A stretch of DNA of 64,000 nucleotides, from positions 357,033 to 421,032 of the forward strand of contig NZ_JAJNNZ010000002.1 in assembly GCF_022836845.1 (NCBI RefSeq), written 5' to 3'. Made by a program: the position numbers and the translations under genes. This document shows positions 18,071 through 28,946 of this stretch, piece by piece (position 1 is the stretch's first letter; every line of letters starts with the position of its first letter). The notes beneath the pieces are model-generated. The model searched no databases. It was not told the DNA's origin and saw only the letters and a list, made by a program, of their open reading frames with translations. Source of the DNA: Vibrio gelatinilyticus (GTDB lineage: Bacteria > Pseudomonadota > Gammaproteobacteria > Enterobacterales > Vibrionaceae).

Positions 18071-20401
18071 ATGTTACGTTTTTCTCGCACTTATTTAGCA
18101 GCCTCAATTGCTGCAGCGCTTGTTACGTCCTTCGCACAAGCCGAAACAACATCGAATCAAAGTATGCAGGAAAAGCCGCCTGCTGACCAATGCTCTATCG
18201 ATACTGCCCAAAGTTCTGATCCCAATCAAGAACCAATCAACATCGAAGCCGATTCTTTAGAGGCCACCAACAATGACACAGCGGTTTATCGCGGTGACGT
18301 GGTCGTGGTTCAAGGCAATAGGACTATGACTGCAGATACGGTCACTCTACATCAAAGTGACAATGTGGTTGTGGCTGAAGGTAATGTTCATATGAACGAT
18401 GGCAAAATCGATGCCATCTCAGACAAAGCCACTAATGATATCAATAACGATTACCTAGAGCTGGAAAACACCGATTATAAAATGCTGTGTAGTGGCAACC
18501 GCGGCGAAGCGGTATTTATGTCGAAAACAGGTAAGAAGCTCTACGAAATCGAAACAGGCTGGATCACCTCGTGCCCTGATGATGATAATACCTGGCGACT
18601 GCTGGCCTCCGATATCAAAGTCAACCCTGAAACCGAAATGGCTACTTTGTACAATACCCGCATGGAAGTACTCGATGTACCGGTGTTTTACCTACCGTAC
18701 ATGCACCTGCCTATTGGTAAAGGTCGAAAAACCGGGGTGTTAAGACCAACGGCATCACTGGGGTCGAAAAACGGTTTCGAATTTGAGCTTCCTGTGTACT
18801 GGAACCTAGCGCCTAACTACGATCTACTCACCAGCGCTCATTATATGCAAGAACGCGGCTTACAATTAAAAGGCACATTCCGCTACTTAACGCCGAAAAA
18901 CTCCGGTACAGTGAAAACCGAATTTCTTGGTCACGACCAAAAGTACACTGAAAAGGGCGAGCGCTGGGCGTCGCAAATCACGCACAACACCAGTTTTAAC
19001 CGAAATTGGCGTGCAAGTGTTGATTACTCACAAGTCAGTGATGTCGATTACTTCAAAGACTTTAGCTCCAGCGTCGGTAACCGCTCGGATGGTCAGTTAA
19101 AACAGCAAGGCGAAGTCACTTATCGTAATGAGCGCTGGGATACCGCGCTGCGCGTGACCGACTTTCAAATCCTGGTTGAAAACTCGCAGCCATACCGCAC
19201 AGCACCACAATTCGAGGCTAACTACTACCTGCCAGAGGTGTGGGGCAACGTTAACTTCGATGTCATCAGCCACGCGTCAAGCTTCGAAACTGAAGATAAA
19301 CTTAAACCTAATGCCACACGATTGCACATCGAGCCTGGATTAACACTACCGTTAGCGACCACTTGGGGCACTTGGACTACGGAAGCTCGCTGGCTGAGCA
19401 CCTACTATGAGCAGGATCTTGATAATATCCTCATTAAAGACAGCAACGGTAACGTGCGCCCACTGGAAGAAACCGTGGCGCGTAATATCCCGCAATTTCG
19501 AACCCATGCAGGTCTTGTGCTAGAGCGTGACACCACGCTATTTAGTGGCTATACCCAAACGCTAGAGCCTCAAGCACAATATTTGTATATCCCCGAGGTG
19601 GATCAATCGGGCATTTACGAGTACGACACTACGTTATTGCAAACCGACTATTATGGCTTGTTTCGCAGTCGCCAATACAGCAGCGTCGATACCATAGCCC
19701 CTGCCAATCAAATCAGCTACGGCGCAACCAGCCGCTTTTTCGACGATAACAATAAAGAGCGCCTAGCCGTATCGTTCGGTCAAATATATTCTCTTAAAAA
19801 TTTCGCCAATCCTAAAGGGCAGGATAACAATGCCAACAAAAAGTCGAACTATTCGGCCTGGGCAGTGGAAGCGGACTTTAATTACAACGACAACATTTTT
19901 TATCGCGGCGGCGTGCAATACGATGTCGACAGCTCTGAGATCACTATCGGCAACAGCGCCATTGAATACCGACAAGGAGCCGATTATATCCAGGCTAACT
20001 ATCGTTATGTCACTAAAGAGTACATCGAAAGTACATTAAACTTTAATAATATCAATACAATAACCACAAATGGCATTTCTCAGGTGGGCTTACTGGGTAG
20101 CTATCGACTGTCTGAAAAGTGGCTCGCTCGCGCCAACTATTTCTACGACACCACTGAAAATGTCGCGATGGAATGGCTCGCTCAAATCCAGTACGAATCT
20201 GACTGCTGGTACATTGGCTTTGACCTGAGCAAGCAGCTGCGCTCATGGGAGAATGGCATCGGCACAGGTACACCTGTATTTGACCAAAATATCAAAGTCA
20301 ACTTTGGCATCGTCGGCCTTGGTGGAACCCAAGGCGTAGGCTTTAGCGGCCAGGGTGATGGCGCACTGAAATACGGTCGCCCATTTATACTTAACGAATA
20401 A
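18071..20401 (+). CDS. lptD: LPS-assembly outer membrane protein LptD
   Basis: 776 residues. The signal peptide ends at about residue 24 (FAQA-ET). An OstA/LptA-like N-terminal domain covers about 55-160, and the large beta-barrel follows. With LptE it inserts lipopolysaccharide into the outer leaflet of the outer membrane. Cysteines are C41, C140 and C168 in the N-terminal part and C712 in the barrel. E. coli uses an adjacent CC pair near the C-terminus, and here only one cysteine is present (DCW). The gene heads the lptD-surA-pdxA-rsmA-apaG-apaH cluster, so its chaperone SurA is encoded next to it. A sigma-E promoter is known in E. coli, but I could not identify one here. Confidence 0.96.
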   Translation: MLRFSRTYLAASIAAALVTSFAQAETTSNQSMQEKPPADQCSIDTAQSSDPNQEPINIEADSLEATNNDTAVYRGDVVVVQGNRTMTADTVTLHQSDNVVVAEGNVHMNDGKIDAISDKATNDINNDYLELENTDYKMLCSGNRGEAVFMSKTGKKLYEIETGWITSCPDDDNTWRLLASDIKVNPETEMATLYNTRMEVLDVPVFYLPYMHLPIGKGRKTGVLRPTASLGSKNGFEFELPVYWNLAPNYDLLTSAHYMQERGLQLKGTFRYLTPKNSGTVKTEFLGHDQKYTEKGERWASQITHNTSFNRNWRASVDYSQVSDVDYFKDFSSSVGNRSDGQLKQQGEVTYRNERWDTALRVTDFQILVENSQPYRTAPQFEANYYLPEVWGNVNFDVISHASSFETEDKLKPNATRLHIEPGLTLPLATTWGTWTTEARWLSTYYEQDLDNILIKDSNGNVRPLEETVARNIPQFRTHAGLVLERDTTLFSGYTQTLEPQAQYLYIPEVDQSGIYEYDTTLLQTDYYGLFRSRQYSSVDTIAPANQISYGATSRFFDDNNKERLAVSFGQIYSLKNFANPKGQDNNANKKSNYSAWAVEADFNYNDNIFYRGGVQYDVDSSEITIGNSAIEYRQGADYIQANYRYVTKEYIESTLNFNNINTITTNGISQVGLLGSYRLSEKWLARANYFYDTTENVAMEWLAQIQYESDCWYIGFDLSKQLRSWENGIGTGTPVFDQNIKVNFGIVGLGGTQGVGFSGQGDGALKYGRPFILNE

Positions 20402-20468
20402 ACTGTTACCAAGGAACTCTTTCACTTAAAGGCGTTCAAAATGCCTATAAGCGAAACTAGGAATATTC

Positions 20469-21761
20469 ATGAAAAAATTGAAGCAACTTGTTACTACGTT
20501 TGCCATCTGCTCTGTAGCCATGCCCATCTGGGCACAGATGGTAGAACTTGATCGCGTCATTGTCGTCGTTAATGACGGCGTAATTTTGCAAAGCGATTTA
20601 GCATCGGCCACCAAGTCCTTAACCGCCAACGCGAAGAAAAGCGGCCAAGAGCTGCCTGAACAAGAGGTACTTAATGAGCAAATCATCGATAAACTGGTCA
20701 TGGAAAAACTGCAACTTCAAGAAGCCGATCGAATTGGCGTACGTATCGATGATGGCCGTTTAGAAGGTGCCATTAATGACATTGCTGATTCCAATGAGCA
20801 GACGATTGAACAACTGCGTGAAACCGTCGCTCAGGAAGGCTTAAGTTGGGAAGCGTTTCGTGAACAGGTACGGGATGAAATCGCCGTCAGTGAAGCTCGT
20901 AACGCGATGGTCAGACAGCGCATCAATATCCTTCCTGCGGAAGTCGACAATCTAGCCGAAATTCTGGCGCAAGAAACTAATGCTACGGTGACCTATAACG
21001 TGCGTCACATTCAGCTGCGTTTTAGTGGTTCAGAAGAAAAAGACGCTCTAGAGCAACAAGCAAAAGACATCGTTGCGCGTCTAAATGCGGGTGAAGACTT
21101 TGCCACCATGGCTTACACCTATTCAAAAGGCCCTAAAGCGCTGGAAGGTGGCAATTGGGGCTGGTTAAGAAAAGAGGAAATGCCCACCATCTTTGCCGAC
21201 CAAATCAAAATGCAAACCAAGGGTAGCATTATTGGGCCATTTCGCAGTGGTGTTGGCTTTCATATTCTGAAAATTGACGATGTCAAAGGCCTGGAAACCG
21301 TCTCGGTCACCGAAGTAAATGCGCGCCATATTTTGATCAAACCAACCGTGATCCTCAGCGACGACGGTGTTAAGAGACAGCTCAACAACATTATCAGCAA
21401 AATCCAATCAGGTGAGGGCTCCTTTGCCGATTTTGCAGAGCAATACAGTGAAGACCCTGGCTCTGCAGCCCAAGAGGGAGAACTTGGCTACCAAACGCCT
21501 GAGCTCTACGTTCCAGAGTTCAAACATCAGGTCGAAACTCTACCTATAGGTCAAATCAGTGCTCCGTTTAAAACCGTGCACGGCTGGCACATTGTTGAGG
21601 TGCTCGATCGCCGCGACGTTGATAAAACAGGTTCAGCGATGCAAAACCGCGCGTATCGAATTCTGTTTAATCGTAAATTCAACGAAGAAGCATCCGCCTG
21701 GCTACAAGAAATTCGCGCCAGTGCTTTTATCGAGCACATAGTGGATGAGGAAAACCAATAA
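20469..21761 (+). CDS. surA: Periplasmic chaperone and prolyl isomerase SurA
   Basis: 430 residues. The signal peptide ends at about residue 22 (IWA-QM). The N-terminal chaperone domain covers about 23-170. Two parvulin domains follow at about 172-273 and 282-383, each marked by the RHI(Q/L) strand and GPF/APF...HGWH or GVGFH motifs. It delivers unfolded outer-membrane proteins, including LptD, to the BAM complex. The stop codon shares one base with the pdxA start (TAATG), so translation is coupled. Confidence 0.96.
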   Translation: MKKLKQLVTTFAICSVAMPIWAQMVELDRVIVVVNDGVILQSDLASATKSLTANAKKSGQELPEQEVLNEQIIDKLVMEKLQLQEADRIGVRIDDGRLEGAINDIADSNEQTIEQLRETVAQEGLSWEAFREQVRDEIAVSEARNAMVRQRINILPAEVDNLAEILAQETNATVTYNVRHIQLRFSGSEEKDALEQQAKDIVARLNAGEDFATMAYTYSKGPKALEGGNWGWLRKEEMPTIFADQIKMQTKGSIIGPFRSGVGFHILKIDDVKGLETVSVTEVNARHILIKPTVILSDDGVKRQLNNIISKIQSGEGSFADFAEQYSEDPGSAAQEGELGYQTPELYVPEFKHQVETLPIGQISAPFKTVHGWHIVEVLDRRDVDKTGSAMQNRAYRILFNRKFNEEASAWLQEIRASAFIEHIVDEENQ

Positions 21762-22750
21762 TGACGGCTCTAAAACGCATTGTTGTGACCGCCGGAGAAC
21801 CCGCTGGAATCGGTCCAGACTTGGCCATCGCGCTTTCACAGAAAAGCTGGCCCTATCAAGTGGTCATCTGTGCGGATAAAGAATTACTTCGCGAGCGAGC
21901 TCAACGACTTGGAGTTCAAGTCACGCTGAACGATTACGACAGTACACAAGGGCAAGCATCTGAAGCGGGACAATTGATTGTTGACCATGTCGCTTTGTCC
22001 GTCCCGGCAGTGGCCGGGCAGCTCGACTCAGCAAATGGCCAATACGTATTAAAAACGCTAGAAAAAGCAGCAAAAGGCTGTATGAACGGTGAATTTGATG
22101 CTATTGTCACCGGCCCTGTTCACAAAGGGGTTATAAATCGTGCAGGAGTGCCCTTTAGTGGCCATACTGAATACTTTGCTGAAGTCTCCAAGACACCTCT
22201 TGTGGTCATGATGTTAGCCACGGAAGGATTGCGTACCGCGTTGGTAACCACTCACCTTCCATTGCTGGATGTTTCAGCGGCTATCACAGAGCAACGTTTG
22301 ACTTCAATTATAGACATTTTACATCACGATTTAGTCACGAAATTTGGCATTGTCACGCCAAAAATATACGTTTGTGGGCTCAACCCCCACGCAGGTGAAG
22401 ATGGTTGTCTTGGCATGGAAGAGATCAATACCATCACCCCAACTCTTGAAAAGTTGCGCCAAGAAAAGGCGTACCAATTGATAGGGCCTTTACCTGCAGA
22501 CACTATTTTTAATGATAAATACCTACAAGACGCAGATGCGGTGTTGGGTATGTATCACGACCAGGTATTACCCGTACTAAAATACAAAGGGTTTGGTCGT
22601 TCAGTTAATATCACTCTTGGTCTACCCTTTATAAGGACATCGGTCGATCACGGAACTGCATTGGATCTTGCCGGAACAGGCCAGGCAGATTTCGGAAGCT
22701 TTGAAACAGCATTAGCGTATGCGATAGATTTAGTAGAGAACAAACAATGA
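21761..22750 (+). CDS. pdxA: 4-hydroxythreonine-4-phosphate dehydrogenase
   Basis: 329 residues, as in E. coli. It oxidises 4-phosphohydroxy-threonine in pyridoxal 5'-phosphate synthesis. The N-terminal [12 protein letters not shown] and the metal-binding histidines in [20 protein letters not shown] and [12 protein letters not shown] are visible. It overlaps surA by one base and rsmA by four (ATGA), so it is made from the polycistronic lptD-surA transcript. Confidence 0.96.
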   Translation: MTALKRIVVTAGEPAGIGPDLAIALSQKSWPYQVVICADKELLRERAQRLGVQVTLNDYDSTQGQASEAGQLIVDHVALSVPAVAGQLDSANGQYVLKTLEKAAKGCMNGEFDAIVTGPVHKGVINRAGVPFSGHTEYFAEVSKTPLVVMMLATEGLRTALVTTHLPLLDVSAAITEQRLTSIIDILHHDLVTKFGIVTPKIYVCGLNPHAGEDGCLGMEEINTITPTLEKLRQEKAYQLIGPLPADTIFNDKYLQDADAVLGMYHDQVLPVLKYKGFGRSVNITLGLPFIRTSVDHGTALDLAGTGQADFGSFETALAYAIDLVENKQ

Positions 22751-23553
22751 GAAATGATGTCCATTTAGGGCACAAAGCGAGAAAACGTTTTGGGCAAAAC
22801 TTTTTAAACGATCCTTACATTATCGATGGGATCGTTTCTTCGATTAACCCAAGACCTGGACAAAACCTGGTAGAGATCGGACCTGGTCTTGGCGCGATCA
22901 CCGAGCCTGTCGGACGTGAAGTCGATAAATTTACGGTGATTGAGCTCGATAGAGATCTCGCTCAGCGCTTACGCACGCACCCTGAACTGGCGGATAAGTT
23001 AACCATTCATGAAGGCGATGCCATGCGCTTCGACTTTACCCAGCTGGTTAAGCCAAATAACAAATTGCGTATTTTTGGTAACCTGCCATACAATATTTCA
23101 ACGCCATTAATGTTCCACTTATTTGAATTTCACAAAGATATTCAAGATATGCACTTTATGCTGCAAAAAGAAGTGGTTAATCGACTCGCAGCGGGCCCTG
23201 GCAGCAAAGCGTACGGTCGACTCACTGTAATGGCACAGTATTTTTGTAAAGTTGTCCCGGTACTCGAAGTGCCACCAACGGCCTTTGTTCCACCACCAAA
23301 AGTAGATTCTGCGGTCGTTCGACTTGTCCCTTACGAGATCCTGCCACATCCAGCAAATAGTCTGAAGTGGCTTGACCGAGTCTGCCGAGAGGGCTTCAAT
23401 CAACGCCGTAAAACGGTGCGTAACTGCTACAAAGCACTGCTTTCAGCAGAGCAACTCGAAGCACTAGGGGTGAACCCGACCATGCGCCCAGAGAATTTGA
23501 CTCTAGAGCAGTTTGTGGCAATGGCAAACTGGTTAGATGAAAACCATAAATAG
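22747..23553 (+). CDS. rsmA: 16S rRNA (adenine1518/1519-N6)-dimethyltransferase
   Basis: 268 residues. RsmA (KsgA) methylates two adenines in helix 45 of 16S rRNA late in 30S assembly. The SAM-binding motif [13 protein letters not shown] lies at about residues 39-51, and the catalytic NLPYNIS at about 113-119. The C-terminal helical domain QRRKTVRNC is typical. It is coupled to pdxA by an ATGA overlap and followed by a terminator before apaG. Confidence 0.96.
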   Translation: MRNDVHLGHKARKRFGQNFLNDPYIIDGIVSSINPRPGQNLVEIGPGLGAITEPVGREVDKFTVIELDRDLAQRLRTHPELADKLTIHEGDAMRFDFTQLVKPNNKLRIFGNLPYNISTPLMFHLFEFHKDIQDMHFMLQKEVVNRLAAGPGSKAYGRLTVMAQYFCKVVPVLEVPPTAFVPPPKVDSAVVRLVPYEILPHPANSLKWLDRVCREGFNQRRKTVRNCYKALLSAEQLEALGVNPTMRPENLTLEQFVAMANWLDENHK

Positions 23554-23558
23554 ATATT

Positions 23559-23582
23559 AAGGCGCCTTAGGGCGCCTTTTTT
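23559..23582 (+). terminator. Terminator between rsmA and apaG
   Basis: AAGGCGCC (23559-23566), loop TTAG, GGCGCCTT (23571-23578), then T. It probably reduces rather than abolishes transcription into apaGH, or apaGH has its own promoter. Confidence 0.85.
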
Positions 23583-23598
23583 AATGTAAGGAGACATC

Positions 23599-23979
23599 AT
23601 GGAACACACCCCTCCTTTGGTGAAATGCCTAGTTCAGACAAAGTATGTAGAAGATCAATCCGAGCCTGAACAAAACCGATATGTATTCGCTTATATGATT
23701 ACTATCAAAAATTTAAGCTCGCAGCCGATACAACTTTTAAGCCGACGCTGGTTGATCACCGATGCCAATGGCAAACAAATGAGCGTTGAAGGCGATGGTG
23801 TGGTGGGTCAGCAACCTGTTATTGCAGCCAATGATGATTATACCTACAGCAGCGGCACCGTCATCGAAACCCCTGTGGGTGTGATGCAAGGGCAATATAT
23901 TATGCTAGATGAGCATAATAAACAGTTCAACGCTGAGATTGATCCTTTTCGTCTCGCTGTTCCTAATATTCTTAATTAG
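23599..23979 (+). CDS. apaG: ApaG protein
   Basis: 126 residues, the family length. It has a fibronectin-III-like beta fold, with [13 protein letters not shown] and [10 protein letters not shown] diagnostic. Its exact role is unsettled. It is linked to cation and diadenosine-nucleotide biology through its constant pairing with apaH. TAAGGAGACATC before the ATG is a strong ribosome binding site. A terminator separates it from rsmA, and apaH begins 10 nt after its stop. Confidence 0.95.
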   Translation: MEHTPPLVKCLVQTKYVEDQSEPEQNRYVFAYMITIKNLSSQPIQLLSRRWLITDANGKQMSVEGDGVVGQQPVIAANDDYTYSSGTVIETPVGVMQGQYIMLDEHNKQFNAEIDPFRLAVPNILN

Positions 23980-23989
23980 AGGATCCAGA

Positions 23990-24805
23990 TTGGCCAATTA
24001 CATCGTCGGAGATATCCAAGGCTGCTTGGACGAACTCCATGCACTTCTAAATACTGTCGAGTTCAATGCGCAAAACGACACCTTATGGATTGCTGGCGAT
24101 CTTGTCGCCCGAGGTCCAAATTCATTAGAAACGTTGCGCTTTATCTACTCATTGGGTTCTGCAGCCAAAGTGGTACTTGGAAATCACGATCTACACCTAT
24201 TGGCTGTCTCCCTTGGCATTCATCGCGCCAAGGCTAAAGACAACACCCAAGCCATTTTGGATGCGCCAGATAAACACGTATTGCTCGACTGGCTTAGAAT
24301 GCAGCCACTAATGCAAGAGCACGATGAGTTTGTTGTTTGCCACGCGGGGATATCCCCAGACTGGAGCCTTAATCAGGCCAGAGAATGTGCTCGCGAAGTC
24401 GAAGCGAAATTACAAGGCGAACAATGGCAAACGCTAATCGAAAAAATGTATAGTAATCAACCCGACAAGTGGGATCCAGAACTTGTTGGCATCGAACGCT
24501 GGCGTTATGCTATCAACGCTTTTACCCGCATGCGTTTTTGTTTGAACGATGGACGACTAGACATGACATGTAAGCTGCCTCCCGAAGAGGTAAAAGAGGG
24601 TAGCCTCACCCCCTGGTTTTTACTATCGTCTCGAATCCCAGTAGAAAAAGTCGTGCTTTTTGGTCACTGGGCAGCTTTAGGTGGCTACAGTAACGCCGAT
24701 ATTATTGGTTTAGACACGGGATGTGTTTGGGGGGGAACACTTACGATGATTCGCTGGGAAGATAGGCAGTTTTATACTCAACCTTGTCTCGCTAATCCCC
24801 AATAG
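23990..24805 (+). CDS. apaH: Diadenosine tetraphosphatase, TTG start
   Basis: 271 residues when started at TTG 23990. This start aligns with the family N-terminus (MANYIVGDIQG) and has AGAGGA 6 nt upstream. The longer in-frame ATG at 23909 would read back through apaG and add 27 unrelated hydrophobic residues. It hydrolyses Ap4A to two ADP. Metallophosphatase motifs are seen in order: GDIQGC, GDLVARGPNS, GNHDLH and FGHWAALGG. It is the last gene of the lptD cluster and convergent with folA. Confidence 0.95.
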   Translation: MANYIVGDIQGCLDELHALLNTVEFNAQNDTLWIAGDLVARGPNSLETLRFIYSLGSAAKVVLGNHDLHLLAVSLGIHRAKAKDNTQAILDAPDKHVLLDWLRMQPLMQEHDEFVVCHAGISPDWSLNQARECAREVEAKLQGEQWQTLIEKMYSNQPDKWDPELVGIERWRYAINAFTRMRFCLNDGRLDMTCKLPPEEVKEGSLTPWFLLSSRIPVEKVVLFGHWAALGGYSNADIIGLDTGCVWGGTLTMIRWEDRQFYTQPCLANPQ

Positions 24806-24826
24806 AACAGTGCACAGAGAAAGCGA

Positions 24827-24845
24827 TTGGGGCATTACGCCCCAA
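24827..24845. repeat. Hairpin between convergent apaH and folA
   Basis: TTGGGGC (24827-24833) and GCCCCAA (24839-24845) with a 5-nt loop. There is no T-run on either strand, so termination here is uncertain. Confidence 0.45.
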
Positions 24846-24849
24846 AAGA

Positions 24850-25332
24850 TTAGGCGCGGTTTAGGATCACAAAATTCATGTTATAGGCATTTTTATCATC
24901 GGCTTGATAATGCTCTGAATGATCTTTGTGCCAGTTCTCACCCCAGTTGGGGAATTGAGTATCTCCTTCAATATCGGCATCAATGAAGGTTAAGTACAAT
25001 TTCTTCGCCAATGGTAAGCAGTGCTCATAGAAAGAGCCACCACCGATAATCATCACCTCTTCAACATCGCTTACAAGATCCAAGGCATCTTTTAAGCTGG
25101 TCACCGTTTTTACGCCATCAATACATAAGTCCTCATTACGACTCACGACGATGTTCATTCTTCCTGGCAGTGGGCGACCGATGGAATCGTATGTCTTACG
25201 CCCCATGATCACTGGCTTACCCATGGTGCAACGCCGAAACCAAGCAAAATCAGCAGGCAAATGCCAAGGCATCTGGTTGTCTTTACCAATTATTCGATTG
25301 TGTGCCATGGCGGCAACCATACTAATGATCAT
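24850..25332 (-). CDS. folA: Dihydrofolate reductase
   Basis: 160 residues, the usual bacterial size. It reduces dihydrofolate to tetrahydrofolate with NADPH and is the target of trimethoprim. The substrate-binding Asp is D28 in MPWHLPADFAWF. GRKTYDSIGRPLPGR binds NADPH, and MIIGGGSFY is the second nucleotide motif. It reads like a chromosomal, E. coli-type enzyme, with no sign of an acquired resistant dfr. It lies convergent to apaH, as in other vibrios. Confidence 0.96.
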   Translation of the reverse strand: MIISMVAAMAHNRIIGKDNQMPWHLPADFAWFRRCTMGKPVIMGRKTYDSIGRPLPGRMNIVVSRNEDLCIDGVKTVTSLKDALDLVSDVEEVMIIGGGSFYEHCLPLAKKLYLTFIDADIEGDTQFPNWGENWHKDHSEHYQADDKNAYNMNFVILNRA

Positions 25333-25361
25333 TGAGCTGGGTCTCTTGTTAACAATATATT

Positions 25362-25841
25362 TTATACAATGGGTTTGCGGCGATAGAATAACAGTCCAGG
25401 CATCGCTAAGCCAATAGCTAACCCGGCAATGATAAACATCGCCTTCAAGAAGTTTTCCATTAGCGTCGCGAGAAGATCCGGGGTAAAACCTAGGTGATTA
25501 ATTTCCACCATGGCGATCATCGCTTTAAAGGCAAAAACGCCGGGGACCATGGGTATCAGTGCTGCAACAGTAAACACTTTAGGGTGAGCCAAAAATCTGT
25601 GCGACCAATGAACACCAATCATACCAACAACAGTCGCGGCAAAAAAGGTCGCCCACTCAATAGGGACTCCATAGTGCATTATCAAGAAGCGACTACCGTG
25701 GCCTATCGCACCGCCAATAGCACAATATAACAGGGCTTTTTGTGGTACATTGAAAACCAAAGCAAATCCTACAGCTGGAATTGCAGCAAAGAACATATCG
25801 TTCGCCAGCGCGAGAAGTAAATCTAAAAATGACATGGTCAT
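25362..25841 (-). CDS. ThrE-type exporter, small subunit (YjjB-like)
   Basis: 159 residues from ATG 25841. This ATG overlaps the stop of the upstream gene (ATGA). A GTG three codons earlier is less likely. The protein is almost all hydrophobic, with about five membrane helices, and matches the ThrE_2 / DUF3815 family (YjjB). In the pair YjjP-YjjB the two halves of a ThrE-like exporter are encoded separately. E. coli YjjPB is reported to export succinate. The actual substrate here is unknown. Confidence 0.85.
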   Translation of the reverse strand: MTMSFLDLLLALANDMFFAAIPAVGFALVFNVPQKALLYCAIGGAIGHGSRFLIMHYGVPIEWATFFAATVVGMIGVHWSHRFLAHPKVFTVAALIPMVPGVFAFKAMIAMVEINHLGFTPDLLATLMENFLKAMFIIAGLAIGLAMPGLLFYRRKPIV

Positions 25842-26614
25842 TGCACCCACCCCAACACATTAGTCAGATTCATTGCACCAACAATCCCCAAACAGGTTGC
25901 TAATGTCAGTAAACTGGCGAATACAAATCGCGCTATCCCCATGTTGACATAACCTTTGAGCATGTCAGCCACCGAGTTAATTAAAGGAAAGCCTGGCACA
26001 AGCATCAATACCGATGACGCCATGACAATTTCTGGGTGAGAGCCGATATCATAGATCACGGCCTGAGCTGAAATCAATGTGGTCACGAAAGCGGTAATCG
26101 CAAAGTTAACCAATGGATTGAAGTGACGATGACCAAATTCTTGTCGCACAATCATACCCATGGCTGACGCAATAAACGTCATAATGAAAACGGCCCAGTC
26201 ACCTCCCGCCAAACGACTGAAAGCAGCACATGATAAGCCGATCATCACCACCACCAGCCAACGGTTATAACGTTTAGGGCTTATCCGGTTGAGTTTATGC
26301 TGAGCCAGTTGATAGTCGAAGATCCCTTTTTCCATCATGATGCAAATTCGTTGTACTTCAGTAACGACTCGCATATTCAATCCCTTGTCGGGGCTACGCC
26401 TTGCGGTGGTGATACAGTGTTCGCCTTTCACCGTAGTTACGACAAGTGAGCTAGCAGACAGAGACACTTCGACCTCATCCACTCCAGCGGCCAGTCCAAT
26501 CCGTTGCGTTATGCTACCAACGAGCGTACTTTCTGCGCCGTGTGCCAATAACATTTGTCCCGCTTGCGCAATAAGTCGCGACACTGCTCTCTGTTTTGAT
26601 GCCATGAGGTCCAT
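25838..26614 (-). CDS. ThrE-type exporter, large subunit (YjjP-like)
   Basis: 258 residues. The soluble N-terminal part (to about residue 110, with MLLAHGAESTLVGSITQRIG) and the five following membrane helices match DUF1212 (YjjP). With the overlapping downstream gene it should form one inner-membrane exporter. The start at 26614 has a weak ribosome binding site. An ATG three codons later (MASKQ) has GGA at a better distance and may be the real one. It lies downstream of the obgE terminator, so the pair is probably transcribed on its own. Confidence 0.86.
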   Translation of the reverse strand: MDLMASKQRAVSRLIAQAGQMLLAHGAESTLVGSITQRIGLAAGVDEVEVSLSASSLVVTTVKGEHCITTARRSPDKGLNMRVVTEVQRICIMMEKGIFDYQLAQHKLNRISPKRYNRWLVVVMIGLSCAAFSRLAGGDWAVFIMTFIASAMGMIVRQEFGHRHFNPLVNFAITAFVTTLISAQAVIYDIGSHPEIVMASSVLMLVPGFPLINSVADMLKGYVNMGIARFVFASLLTLATCLGIVGAMNLTNVLGWVQ

Positions 26615-26673
26615 TCCAAAAACAAAACGTTAAGTTTGCTACAAAAAAGTGACACAAAATATGATTTAGATAC

Positions 26674-26700
26674 AAAAAAGCCGCAATTTCCTATTGCGGC
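26674..26700 (-). terminator. Terminator of obgE
   Basis: GCCGCAAT (26680-26687) pairs with ATTGCGGC (26693-26700). On the minus strand six T follow (A at 26674-26679). It is 24 nt past the obgE stop. Confidence 0.9.
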
Positions 26701-26723
26701 TTCTCATTCATGCTGGGGTTACT

Positions 26724-27899
<1,176 letters not shown>

Positions 27900-28032
27900 C
27901 TACTCCGCCTACTTCGCGTGTATCACATTAATCAATTATCACTACATTTTAGCAGATGACAGATCCTACAACCCACTATCCAAACTATCGTTGGCAAAGT
28001 ATAGGCATTAGGAACTATCGACTGCTACAAAT

Positions 28033-28060
28033 AAAAAACCCTGCCGAATCGGCAGGGCTT
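28033..28060 (-). terminator. Terminator of rplU-rpmA
   Basis: CCCTGCCGA (28039-28047) pairs with TCGGCAGGG (28049-28057). The A-run at 28033-28038 supplies the T-tract on the minus strand. It lies 24 nt past the rpmA stop. Confidence 0.9.
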
Positions 28061-28083
28061 TTGAATTCAGCTAGAAACTAAAC

Positions 28084-28341
28084 TTACTCAGATTCGATGC
28101 TAACGAATTTACGGCTTTTAGGACCTTTTACTTCAAATTTCACTTTACCTTCAGTAAGAGCGAAAAGAGTATGGTCTTTACCGATACCAACGTTAGTACC
28201 AGCGTGGAACTTAGTACCACGTTGACGAACGATAATGTTACCTGCTAATACAGATTCACCACCGAAACGCTTAACACCAAGACGTTTACTTTCTGAATCG
28301 CGGCCGTTACGAGTAGAACCGCCAGCTTTTTTGTGTGCCAT
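28084..28341 (-). CDS. rpmA: 50S ribosomal protein L27
   Basis: 85 residues. The N-terminal [16 protein letters not shown] extends toward the peptidyl-transferase centre in the assembled ribosome. [20 protein letters not shown] is typical of L27. It lies 21 nt downstream of rplU with a clear ribosome binding site, so the two are one operon. Confidence 0.98.
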   Translation of the reverse strand: MAHKKAGGSTRNGRDSESKRLGVKRFGGESVLAGNIIVRQRGTKFHAGTNVGIGKDHTLFALTEGKVKFEVKGPKSRKFVSIESE

Positions 28342-28362
28342 TGTTAAACTCTCCTAATCGAA

Positions 28363-28674
28363 TTAAGCGTTGATGCCAGTGATTTTCACTTCAGTGAACC
28401 ACTGACGGTGACCTTGCTGCTTACGAGAGTGCTTACGACGACGGAACTTAACGATTTTAACTTTATCGCCACGGCCGTGTTGTAGTACTTCAGCAGTAAT
28501 TTTACCACCTTCAACAAGAGGTGCACCAACAGTGATTTCTTCACCGTTAGCTACAAGAAGAACTTTGTCAAATTCTACAGTTGCACCAGTTTCAACGTCT
28601 AATTTCTCTAAACGAAGAGTTTGACCTTCGCTTACACGGTGTTGTTTACCACCAGATTGGAAAACAGCGTACAT
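28363..28674 (-). CDS. rplU: 50S ribosomal protein L21
   Basis: 103 residues, identical in length to E. coli L21. The start [14 protein letters not shown] and the basic C-terminal [15 protein letters not shown], which contacts 23S rRNA, are diagnostic. It is the first gene of rplU-rpmA. A good sigma-70 promoter with a GC-rich discriminator lies 90 nt upstream. Confidence 0.98.
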   Translation of the reverse strand: MYAVFQSGGKQHRVSEGQTLRLEKLDVETGATVEFDKVLLVANGEEITVGAPLVEGGKITAEVLQHGRGDKVKIVKFRRRKHSRKQQGHRQWFTEVKITGINA

Positions 28675-28759
28675 ATTTTACTCCGCTTTTTCCGCACAGC
28701 CATTGAATGTTCTCTGAACAAATAGGGTGTGCGCTAAACTAATCATCAATAGGGCGCAG

Positions 28760-28788
28760 ATTCTACGCGAACCATTAACCTATGACAA
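28760..28788 (-). promoter_or_regulatory. Promoter of rplU-rpmA
   Basis: On the minus strand TTGTCA (28788-28783), 17 bp, TAGAAT (28765-28760). The following bases, CTGCGCC, form a GC-rich discriminator of the kind seen at ppGpp/DksA-controlled ribosomal promoters. Start expected near 28753. Confidence 0.75.
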
Positions 28789-28897
28789 GCCATATTTTAA
28801 AAAAATTGGCGAAAAGCTAATCGCCAAAGAAAAGTGTGGCAATAATGCCTTTTAAGCATGTATTAATCAACGTTTTTTAGTGTATTATTCACCAAAT

Positions 28898-28903
28898 TAT
28901 AAT
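28898..28903 (+). promoter_or_regulatory. Candidate -10 element of ispB
   Basis: A consensus TATAAT 43 bp before the ispB start. The -35 region (TTTTAG at 28875, 17 bp spacing) is poor. Confidence 0.45.
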
Positions 28904-28946
28904 GATCGACTAAGCCTTATAGGCTCTATGCTCAACCGGGTACGTA

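Noticed and set aside
23119-23403. 94-codon ORF on the minus strand inside rsmA
   Set aside because: It is antisense to a conserved gene and has no independent support.
24850-25332. folA as an acquired trimethoprim-resistance gene
   Set aside because: Length, sequence type and position next to apaH are those of the native chromosomal enzyme. No integron or transposon features are nearby.
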